A DNA stretch of 9,281 nucleotides, taken from contig JAGLQD010000046.1 of the NCBI GenBank assembly GCA_023136985.1, positions 1 to 9,281 on the forward strand. The letters are read 5' to 3'. Made by a program: the position numbers and the translations under genes. This stretch comes from Candidatus Sabulitectum sp. Lineage in GTDB: Bacteria > Fermentibacterota > Fermentibacteria > Fermentibacterales > JCC-6. Shown in pieces: positions 1 to 5,918 of the stretch (position 1 is its first letter; each line of letters begins with the position of its first letter). The notes under the pieces were generated by a model, which was not told the DNA's origin, did not search any database, and worked only from the letters and a program-made list of their open reading frames with translations.

Positions 1-2253
1 AATGACGGATGGAAAGATATTTTTATTTCAAATGGGATACGTAGAGAAATTAATAATAATGATTATTTCAAGAGAGTTAGTAAGGGAAAAATCACAAAAG
101 ACAGCTTATTAGAAAAAAGTTTGGCAATTCCTTCAGAAAAATTAGACAATTTTGTATTTAGAAATAATAAGGATCTCACCTTTGACAAGGCAAATGAAGA
201 ATGGGGAATTACTTATAAAGGATTTTCAAATGGTAGTGTGTATGTTGATTTAGATAATGATGGTGATCTAGAAATTGTGACCAATAATATAGATGACTAT
301 GCAGCAATTTTTGAAAACACCAGTTCTAACAAAAATAATCATATAACCTTAAAATTTAAAGGGGCTGATAAAAATAAATTTGGACTTGGTGTAAAAGCAA
401 CACTTACTGCAAATGGTATCACTCAATTCCAGGAAATGACATTAACCAGGGGATTTCAATCTTCTGTTGCACCACAGTTACATTTTGGACTTGAAAAAGC
501 CTCTATTGTGGATACTTTAAATATTAGATGGCCTGATGGTAAAGAACAAACACTGACAAATATCGATGTAAATCAATTTTTAGAAATTGATTATACCCAA
601 GCTAAAACTATAGCTAATGTTATTGAAAATAAAAAGAACACACTATTTTCAACTATCAAGGATACAGCTAAAATTGTTGAACATAAACATGTTGAAAATT
701 ATTATGATGATTTTCTATATGAAATTTTACTACCTCATAGAACTTCTATGTTTGGGCCAGGAATAGCTGTAGGTGATTTAAATGGTGATAAAATGGAGGA
801 TATTATTATTGGGGGAGCTGCCAATAATCAAGCAGGAGTTTTTTTTCAAACTCAAAATGGTTTTGAGAAACAAAACATTGATGACCTTGCAAAAGATAGT
901 GGTTTTGAAGATCTAGGCATCCTGATTTTTGATGCCGATGCCGATGGAGATAATGATATTTATGTAGTTAGTGGAGGAAACGAGTTTAGGTTAAGCTCTG
1001 AAAAACTACAAGATAGACTGTATGTGAACGATGGAGAAGGAAACTTCACTAAATCTACAACTGCCTTACCTGAAATGATTACAAGTGGTTCTAGAGCCTA
1101 CAGTGCTGATTATGATAATGACGGGGACTTGGATTTATTTATTGGCGGAAGATTAGTTCCAGGAAATTACCCTTTGCCTGCGAATAGCTATATTTTAGAA
1201 AATGTAAGTACAAAGGGAAAACCTGAATTTGTTGATGTTACAAAGAGGATAGCCCCTGAACTGGAAGACTTAGGTATGGTAACCAGTGCTAGCTGGACAG
1301 ATTTTGATAAAGATGGTTGGTTGGATTTAATTATAGTTGGAGAATGGATGCCAATTACTATCTTAAGTAATAATCAAGGTATATTTGAAAATGTTTCCAA
1401 AAAAATGAAAATAGATGATACTACAGGGTGGTGGTTTAGTTTAAAAGAAGCAGATTTTGATAATGATGGAGATATTGATGTTACTGCTACCGGTATATAT
1501 CGTACATCATGGTGGGAGAATGTAGATGCTTCGGGTGAATCCTGGTTAGAGCATCCCATTGGTAGTTCTTATTCTGGGGTTTCAATTAATACAGGAGATA
1601 TAAGCGGTGATGGGAACCCGGATTTTGTAAGTGCTTCATATTCTGATAGCACTGTGTGCTGGTGGGATCTTGCTAGCTACTCCTCAGTAGGAACCCTTGA
1701 GTCATCAATTCTTGATGCAGGTAATGTTGAGGAATGGGATAGTTTTGTATCAGATTCTCAGGAACCTGCGGGTACATCGGTGAGTTTTCAATTCAGGAGT
1801 TCTCATGATTTTTCGAATATGGGGGCATGGTCCGATACCGTGTTTTCTCCTGACACTCTATTAGAGGGGATTCTTGCAGATTCTACAAGGTATTTACAAT
1901 ACAGGGTTATTCTGGAAACATCAGATTCTGCAATTACACCTGAGCTGTCTGAGGTATCTTTCGACTGCTCTATTCAGTTGGGCATCCGGGAGAATCCTTC
2001 TAGTTTATGGTCATTGCATTTTTTAGAGAATCCATCTACCGGATTCTTCTCTGCTCTGGTATCAGTTGCAGAAGATGTTTCAGTTGAACTTTCACTGTAT
2101 GATGTTTCCGGTAGAATGGTAGCAGAAGTTTCACAGGAGTTGCCTGCCGGTACCCATTCTGTGAACTTTACTGGGCTTGCCCAGGGTGTTTACTTCTGCA
2201 CAATGCGTGCCGGTGACTATTCTGCTACGGAAAGAGTAGTTGTTCTTAAGTAA
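1..2253 (+). CDS. Chimeric VCBS/FG-GAP, ASPIC/UnbV repeat protein joined to a T9SS-type C-terminal tail (5' partial)
   Basis: The frame is open from base 1, so the true start lies upstream; 750 residues are visible. The first part (residues about 1-490) carries repeated Asp-rich FG-GAP/VCBS calcium-binding motifs, DxDxDGxxD-like, near residues 83, 259, 311, 370, 434 and 485. An ASPIC/UnbV-like stretch (about 115-195) contains the RWPDGKEQ motif. This layout is typical of large secreted or surface proteins of Flavobacteriia. After residue about 493 the protein changes: a Trp-rich repeat remnant (SWWENVD, CWWDLA), a beta-rich linker, then from about 665 a type IX secretion C-terminal domain (NPSTG, LYDVSGRMV, LPAGTHSV, GVYFC, final VVLK). 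Base composition changes at the same place. The C-terminal part would be a secreted, surface-sorted protein in its own organism. The binding partner is unknown. I regard the gene as a probable chimera rather than one natural protein. Confidence 0.8.
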   Translation, partial: NDGWKDIFISNGIRREINNNDYFKRVSKGKITKDSLLEKSLAIPSEKLDNFVFRNNKDLTFDKANEEWGITYKGFSNGSVYVDLDNDGDLEIVTNNIDDYAAIFENTSSNKNNHITLKFKGADKNKFGLGVKATLTANGITQFQEMTLTRGFQSSVAPQLHFGLEKASIVDTLNIRWPDGKEQTLTNIDVNQFLEIDYTQAKTIANVIENKKNTLFSTIKDTAKIVEHKHVENYYDDFLYEILLPHRTSMFGPGIAVGDLNGDKMEDIIIGGAANNQAGVFFQTQNGFEKQNIDDLAKDSGFEDLGILIFDADADGDNDIYVVSGGNEFRLSSEKLQDRLYVNDGEGNFTKSTTALPEMITSGSRAYSADYDNDGDLDLFIGGRLVPGNYPLPANSYILENVSTKGKPEFVDVTKRIAPELEDLGMVTSASWTDFDKDGWLDLIIVGEWMPITILSNNQGIFENVSKKMKIDDTTGWWFSLKEADFDNDGDIDVTATGIYRTSWWENVDASGESWLEHPIGSSYSGVSINTGDISGDGNPDFVSASYSDSTVCWWDLASYSSVGTLESSILDAGNVEEWDSFVSDSQEPAGTSVSFQFRSSHDFSNMGAWSDTVFSPDTLLEGILADSTRYLQYRVILETSDSAITPELSEVSFDCSIQLGIRENPSSLWSLHFLENPSTGFFSALVSVAEDVSVELSLYDVSGRMVAEVSQELPAGTHSVNFTGLAQGVYFCTMRAGDYSATERVVVLK
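1453..1479 (+). other. Junction between two unrelated sequence backgrounds, inside a conserved DFDNDGDID motif
   Basis: These 27 bases encode the Asp-rich motif DFDNDGDID that both repeat-protein families share. To the left the protein reads TGWWFSLKEA, the usual flavobacterial lead-in to this motif, which in that family normally goes on to a Gly/Asn/Leu-rich segment. To the right it reads VTATGIYRTSWWENVD, the style of a different repeat family. G/C counts in 60-base blocks go 17, 17 (1321-1440), then 29, 26 (1501-1620). The exact breakpoint cannot be placed within the shared motif. Confidence 0.7.
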
Positions 2254-2256
2254 TCT

Positions 2257-2496
2257 TCTGGCACCCAAATCCAATTTGGGATTGCTCAACCAACTGATTC
2301 TATTCTTTTGCGAAGAAAGACTCGAAATTAGCTCCAAAAGCATCCACTACGGGTGCCTGTAAATTCTTCCAGCAAACACATGATTAATTCCTAATGCAGG
2401 TCGAGAAGAATTTAACAAGAGGCACCTACCGTAACTTCTTTCAAAAACATCGTAACTTGTAACAGACCAGTTCGATAAGTTTCACAGGGTGCCAGA
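2257..2496. repeat. 10-base perfect inverted repeat bounding 240 bases, with internal copies
   Basis: TCTGGCACCC at 2257-2266 is the exact reverse complement of GGGTGCCAGA at 2487-2496. A further GGGTGCC lies at 2351-2357 and a GGCACC at 2421-2426, so the motif alternates in direction four times. The left arm starts four bases after the stop codon of the upstream gene. No target-site duplication is visible outside the arms. It could be a degenerate miniature mobile element, a structured RNA, or chance. Confidence 0.35.
2264..2280 (+). repeat. Short hairpin just after the repeat-protein stop codon
   Basis: CCCAAAT, a 3-base loop CCA, then ATTTGGG form a perfect 7-bp stem eleven bases after the stop codon. 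The position suits a transcription terminator, but no T-run follows (ATTGCTC does), so an intrinsic terminator is not well supported. Confidence 0.4.
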
Positions 2497-2541
2497 TGGA
2501 AGGATGAAAGGCTGAAAGTGCGAATTCTGGTATTTATTATG

Positions 2542-2589
2542 GTATGCATATTGGTATTGACATCAGTATTGACATTGGTAGTGGCATAG
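2542..2589 (+). repeat. Four imperfect tandem 12-base repeats, candidate antitoxin operator
   Basis: Successive 12-mers read GTATGCATATTG, GTATTGACATCA, GTATTGACATTG and GTAGTGGCATAG. All start with GTA, and the last three carry CAT at positions 8-10. They end just upstream of the -10 box and include the -35 box of the toxin-antitoxin promoter. Ribbon-helix-helix repressors are known to bind side by side on short repeats, so this is a plausible autoregulation site; binding itself is inferred. Confidence 0.5.
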
Positions 2590-2597
2590 TGTATACT
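2569..2597 (+). promoter_or_regulatory. Near-consensus sigma70-type promoter for the toxin-antitoxin operon
   Basis: TTGACA (2569-2574), a 17-base spacer and TATACT (2592-2597) match the bacterial housekeeping promoter, with a perfect -35 box and five of six -10 bases. Transcription would start near 2604, about 27 bases before the antitoxin start. A second TTGACA lies 12 bases upstream (2557-2562) as part of the tandem repeats. The -35 box lies inside the third repeat, so a bound repressor would block polymerase. Confidence 0.65.
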
Positions 2598-2618
2598 GCT
2601 GGTAGGCATGAGTATATT

Positions 2619-2624
2619 GGAGGT
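2619..2624 (+). promoter_or_regulatory. Ribosome binding site of the antitoxin, decides its start
   Basis: GGAGGT lies six bases before ATG at 2631. It favours this start over an in-frame ATG at 2544, which lies upstream of the promoter's -10 box and would add 29 residues encoded by the tandem repeats. Confidence 0.8.
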
Positions 2625-2630
2625 GGATGT

Positions 2631-2885
2631 ATGCCTGCTGTTAAGACTGCAATTTCTCTGGATGAAGATCTGTTTCTCCAGGTGTGCAAAATGGCTGAAA
2701 ACCTTTGTATTTCCAGAAGTCGCCTGTTCACTCTGGCAATAAGTGATTATCTCCGCCGGCAGGAAAGCGAATTCCTGCTTAAAGAGCTGAATATGACTTA
2801 CGGAGATGAACTCGACGCCGAACAGACTGAATTATCGAAAGCAACGCGCTGCAAGAGCCGTCGAATGATTGAGGGTGAGTGGTGA
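2631..2885 (+). CDS. Ribbon-helix-helix antitoxin (partner of MazF-family toxin)
   Basis: This 84-residue protein has the layout of a ribbon-helix-helix (MetJ/Arc/CopG) DNA-binding antitoxin. A short beta strand (KTAISLDEDL, residues 5-14) is followed by helix one (about 12-23), a turn with SRSR, and helix two (LFTLAISDYLRRQE). The charged C-terminal half (about 48-84) would wrap the toxin and neutralise it. The start at 2631 is chosen for the strong GGAGGT site. The stop codon overlaps the toxin start in a GTGA arrangement, which couples translation of the pair. It is expected to repress its own promoter through the 12-base repeats just upstream, alone or with the toxin. The ribbon-helix-helix fold differs from the AbrB-type fold of E. 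coli MazE, so I give no symbol. Confidence 0.85.
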   Translation: MPAVKTAISLDEDLFLQVCKMAENLCISRSRLFTLAISDYLRRQESEFLLKELNMTYGDELDAEQTELSKATRCKSRRMIEGEW

Positions 2886-3235
2886 CCGTGGGGCAGGGAG
2901 AAATTTACTGGGTAGAGCTTGGAACCCCCAGAGGATCAGAACCAGTCTGCAGACATCCGCATATCGTGATTCAGAACGATCTTTTTAACTTGAGCAGGAT
3001 CAAAACTGTGGTTATGTGCGCTCTTTCCTCGAATTTGAAGCTTGCAGGGGCGCCTGGTAATGTATTGCTCTCTGAAGGTGAAGCAAATCTTCCTAAAGAA
3101 TGTGTTGCCAATATTTCTCAGGTTTCCACTGTGAACAAAGAGGATCTTGTTGAAAAGATCGGCACGCTTTCCTCTGAAAGACTGGATGAAGTTCTACGAG
3201 GTGTTTTTCTTCTGCTTGAACCGCGAGATATGTAA
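2882..3235 (+). CDS. mazF: MazF/PemK-family endoribonuclease toxin
   Basis: Toxin of a type II module; the family cleaves RNA at short sequence motifs and halts translation. The 117 residues match the usual family length. Family landmarks are GEIYWVELG (6-14), PRGSEP (16-21), HPHIVIQND (25-33), ALSSNL (47-52), GNVLL and the late segment VANISQVSTV. Counting from GTG at 2882, the numbering lines up with B. subtilis EndoA: the catalytic Arg25 is His25 here (Arg24 precedes it), and catalytic Thr48 corresponds to Ser49. Both changes are notable, although I recall RHP-type relatives in this family, so activity may persist. GTG at 2882 overlaps the antitoxin stop by four bases and has GAGGG six bases upstream; GTG at 2879 is an alternative. 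The gene ends 14 bases from a convergent transporter gene. Confidence 0.88.
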   Translation: MTVGQGEIYWVELGTPRGSEPVCRHPHIVIQNDLFNLSRIKTVVMCALSSNLKLAGAPGNVLLSEGEANLPKECVANISQVSTVNKEDLVEKIGTLSSERLDEVLRGVFLLLEPRDM

Positions 3236-3249
3236 ATTCGCTGGACGAG

Positions 3250-4143
3250 TCAGCGGCGTTTGAATAACCTTCCATCGGTTACAACCAGCCCTGCAAAGAT
3301 GAATATCATTCCCGCAATTGCAGACCAGCTTAAGCTTTCATTCAAAACAACAACCCCCAGAAAAACTGCGTTAACTGGAATAAGGAATGTGACCATTAGA
3401 AGGTTTGTGGGGCCTGTAAGAGCCAGAGTTTTGAAGTAGAAGACATATGCCAGGGTGGTGCTTAGAAGAGTCAATCCCGCCATGGCTGCCAGTGTAGTTC
3501 CTCCAGGCTGGAGGGCAAAAGGATCTTCGAACAGGAATACCATGGGTATCATCATTACAGTAGCTCCGGTGAGTACACCGGAGGCAATCACCAGTGGTGG
3601 CATTTTCCTGAATCGTCTTCCATATATTGCAGAGATGGCATAGCAAAGTGCTGCGCCCAGCATTGCGAGCTGCCCCAGTAGTTTCATTCCTGATGTATGT
3701 GAGCTGTCAAAACCTATGAGAATACCAACTCCTGCCATCCCCAGAATTACACCGGTTACTCTGCCTGGGGTCATCTTTTCTTCAGAAGTCAGATAGTGTG
3801 CCAGAATTACGCTGAATACAGGGGCTGAAGCATTCAGAATTGATGCAATACTGCTTTCCACATGCTGTTGTCCCCAGATGATCAAGCTGAACGGGATCAG
3901 GTTGTTCAAAGCACCCATCACAAAGAAAGCCAGCCAGATCCCTGGAGATGATGGCATTCTTTTTCCAGAAGCATAGACAAGTACGGTGAGTATTACCGCT
4001 GATACTCCAACCCTGAGAAGAACTATTGTTAACGGAGTTATCTCGCGGAGAGCAAGCTTGATAAAGAAAAACGAGGCACCCCAAAGTACCGATAGAAAAA
4101 CAATATAGAGATATTCCCTTAGACCCATTGCCTTGTTAACCAT
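3250..4143 (-). CDS. EamA/DMT-superfamily membrane transporter (RhaT/YdcZ-like permease)
   Basis: An inner-membrane permease of 297 residues, the normal length for the family, with ten predicted membrane helices arranged as two EamA repeats (about 10-140 and 150-290). Typical landmarks are the N-terminal VLWGASFFFIKLAL, the middle NASAPVFSVILAH segment followed by the charged SEEKMTPGR loop, and the second-repeat LLSTTLAYVFYFKTLA and LNESLSW segments. Such proteins export or import small metabolites, often amino acids or nucleobases; the substrate cannot be read from sequence. On the minus strand AGGAG lies seven bases before ATG 4143, which supports this start. It is transcribed towards the toxin gene and away from the polyferredoxin gene, so it is a single-gene unit. 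No intrinsic terminator is seen in the 14-base convergent gap. Confidence 0.9.
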   Translation of the reverse strand: MVNKAMGLREYLYIVFLSVLWGASFFFIKLALREITPLTIVLLRVGVSAVILTVLVYASGKRMPSSPGIWLAFFVMGALNNLIPFSLIIWGQQHVESSIASILNASAPVFSVILAHYLTSEEKMTPGRVTGVILGMAGVGILIGFDSSHTSGMKLLGQLAMLGAALCYAISAIYGRRFRKMPPLVIASGVLTGATVMMIPMVFLFEDPFALQPGGTTLAAMAGLTLLSTTLAYVFYFKTLALTGPTNLLMVTFLIPVNAVFLGVVVLNESLSWSAIAGMIFIFAGLVVTDGRLFKRR

Positions 4144-4328
4144 AAACTGTCTCCTGTTTTTAAGAAACCGGGTCTCAAGCTGGGTGGGGGAAATTCCAGT
4201 CTGACCAGCGAGGAATATACAGAATCGCCTGCGTAATGGTCTTTGTCCAATACCGGCAGATAGAGTAATTGCTTAGGATAGTTCTTGTATTAGTTCTGGA
4301 GGATATTTTTAAACTGAGGGAGTCGGTA

Positions 4329-5498
4329 ATGGCAGGAAAGTCTGTTGGCAGAGTAGTTCTGTATTTCGTTGTGCTGGTTGTGGCAGTTGTTTCTCTTTCA
4401 TCATTTTCAGTAGCTCTGTGGGGAGAAAAGCCGGAAATACTTCCTGAAGACGTTGAATTGATCATTCAGGAAAGCATGACAATCAGAGAGTTTGGAGAGG
4501 CTAACGGGCTGTCCAATCCAGTATTGAAGGAAGTCTTCAACCTTGTGACCCCTGAGGACATGCAGGGGCTTCTGTCCAGTACCGATGTTCCAATGGAGAA
4601 TATTTCAGTTGAAGTAAACAAAGTTCTTGCACTTGAATCAGAAAATGCATCAAAGAACTGGATAAAAATAGTTCTGAAATTCGGATTATGGGCAGTGTAT
4701 CTCATTGCAGTATTTCTGTTGCTTAGAAAAGGAAAAATAACACCCCGTCTTCGAAAGGGTCTGCTGATCGGAGCGGTGGTGCTGTTCGGTATCATTCTGG
4801 GGGCAGATCCAAGCCCTATGGGTACAGTGAAAGATGCAATTGTTCTCTTCGGCCAGACAAGAGTGATCTTCCCTCCACGGATGGTTGCGTTTGTATTGAT
4901 GCTTGCAGGCGGTATTCTTCTTGCAAACAAATTTCTGTGTGCCTGGGGCTGTCAGTTCGGCACACTGCAGGACCTGATCTTCCGGTTGAACCGTGATTCC
5001 AGAGACAGAAGAGGAATACTCCCCCAGGTAAAAGTGCCTTTTGCACTCTCAAACAGCATAAGGATCGCATTTTTTGTATTTATGACAGCTGCGGCAATTC
5101 TCTGGGTATTTGATATTGTCAATCTTATTGATCCTTTCAAGATATTCAAACCTGAATTTCTTGGAATTACTGGAATTGTTTCAGTTTCACTGCTTCTTAT
5201 CGCTTCTCTGTTTGTATACCGTCCATGGTGCCATTTTCTGTGTCCCTACGGTCTTGTGGGGTGGCTTGTTGAAAAAATAAGCATTAACAGGATTCATGTT
5301 AACTATGAATCCTGTATTGCTTGTGATGCATGTTCCAAAGCCTGTCCGTCAACAGCCATGGAGGCAATACTGAAGCGGAAGAAGACAATTCCGGATTGTT
5401 TTTCCTGTGGCACTTGTATTGGAGTATGCCCCACGCAGTCAATCAGTTTTAAAAAGGGGAAACGGCTTGTGCCGCCTCCTGGTAAATTTGGAGAATAG
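4329..5498 (+). CDS. Membrane-anchored polyferredoxin, NapH/CcoG-like 4Fe-4S protein
   Basis: A 389-residue membrane redox protein. In order: an N-terminal membrane segment (about 7-28); a small soluble helical module (about 33-90) with the phrase MTIREFGEANGL; membrane segments near 111-131, 140-157, 183-200, 244-262 and 279-298; and cysteine motifs. Cys204 and Cys208 (CAWGC) and Cys301 and Cys305 (CHFLCP) are the paired Cys motifs of the NapH/NosR/CcoG family. Two ferredoxin clusters follow: Cys329, 332, 335, 339 and Cys357, 360, 363, 367. GADPSPMGTVKDAI after the third membrane segment is a family signature I recognise. It probably moves electrons between the membrane and a soluble partner, which is not visible here. 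ATG 4329 is chosen for GAGGGAG six bases upstream; a TTG at 4269 has no such site. The gene is divergent from the transporter across 185 bases. Confidence 0.87.
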   Translation: MAGKSVGRVVLYFVVLVVAVVSLSSFSVALWGEKPEILPEDVELIIQESMTIREFGEANGLSNPVLKEVFNLVTPEDMQGLLSSTDVPMENISVEVNKVLALESENASKNWIKIVLKFGLWAVYLIAVFLLLRKGKITPRLRKGLLIGAVVLFGIILGADPSPMGTVKDAIVLFGQTRVIFPPRMVAFVLMLAGGILLANKFLCAWGCQFGTLQDLIFRLNRDSRDRRGILPQVKVPFALSNSIRIAFFVFMTAAAILWVFDIVNLIDPFKIFKPEFLGITGIVSVSLLLIASLFVYRPWCHFLCPYGLVGWLVEKISINRIHVNYESCIACDACSKACPSTAMEAILKRKKTIPDCFSCGTCIGVCPTQSISFKKGKRLVPPPGKFGE

Positions 5499-5634
5499 CA
5501 TTTCAGCATGAGGACTGTCTTTATGCCCATTTTGCCCGGTATGCAGTATACTTCAATGTTCTACGGTAGTTTTCAGAAGTTTCTGTGGGCTTGTGCCATG
5601 GAACAGATGATTTTTAATGCAAGGGAATAAGATT

Positions 5635-5889
5635 GTGTCGATCCATGATTCTGCAGAAAGAGACAGGCTTGCCAGGGAGAGAACCTCCATGGCAAACGAG
5701 CGCACATTTCTTTCTTATGTAAGAACAGGCATTATGCTTTTTGCCACTGGAGCAACCATTGTAAAGCTGTTTCCTTCTTCGATCTCCTACATTGTTCCAG
5801 GAGTTATCCTGGCTGGAATAGGTTTTTTTGCCCTGGCTATCGGGGTCCTCAGATACAGAAGAATGAATAAAAGAATTAAAGAAGAATAA
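5635..5889 (+). CDS. DUF202 (YidH-like) small membrane protein
   Basis: A small inner-membrane protein of 84 residues of the DUF202 family, whose function is unknown. The amphipathic, charged N-terminus (DSAERDRLARERTSMA) leads into the diagnostic NERTFLSYVRTG motif (21-32). Two membrane helices follow (about 33-46 and 50-72), then a basic tail RYRRMNKRIKEE. In family members the motif lies at the start of the first helix. I prefer GTG at 5635 because AAGGGA lies eight bases upstream; ATG at 5617 would add six residues but lacks a clear binding site. The 29-base gap to the ATPase gene suggests co-transcription. I do not assign a role beyond that. Confidence 0.85.
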   Translation: MSIHDSAERDRLARERTSMANERTFLSYVRTGIMLFATGATIVKLFPSSISYIVPGVILAGIGFFALAIGVLRYRRMNKRIKEE

Positions 5890-5918
5890 GCGGTATTCCA
5901 TTTTCATAAGGATGAACA

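Larger units (their letters stand above)
2254..2630. other. 377-base intergenic region between repeat protein and toxin-antitoxin module
   Basis: No convincing gene is seen on either strand. The left two thirds hold a short hairpin and alternating copies of GGCACC and GGTGCC near 2261, 2352, 2421 and 2488. The right end holds four imperfect 12-base tandem repeats, a promoter and the antitoxin ribosome binding site. The 65-codon minus-strand frame crossing this area reads through the tandem repeats as low-complexity Asn/Thr and is not believable. Confidence 0.6.

Noticed and set aside
2264..2280. Rho-independent terminator after the repeat protein
   Set aside because: The stem is short and no T-run follows, so it is listed only as a hairpin.
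2410..2530. Integron attC-like site, because ATTTAAC fits an R'' core site and toxin-antitoxin genes are common cassettes
   Set aside because: No matching GTTRRRY site at a suitable distance and no paired inner boxes were found.
2542..2589. CRISPR array
   Set aside because: The repeats are 12 bases, directly adjacent with no spacers, and there are no cas genes.
2544..2630. 29-residue N-terminal extension of the antitoxin from an upstream ATG
   Set aside because: It is encoded by the tandem repeats and promoter, reads as repetitive Ile/Asp/Gly, and a strong ribosome binding site sits before ATG 2631.
4269..4328. Earlier TTG start for the polyferredoxin adding 20 residues
   Set aside because: It has no ribosome binding site, while GAGGGAG is well placed before ATG 4329, which also gives a normal N-terminal membrane anchor.
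4466..4930. 154-codon minus-strand frame opposite the polyferredoxin
   Set aside because: It is a shadow of a gene with clear family motifs; its own translation shows no recognisable domain.
5524..5552. Promoter for the DUF202-ATPase cluster with TATACT at 5547-5552
   Set aside because: No acceptable -35 box lies 16-18 bases upstream, so the -10-like word alone is not enough.
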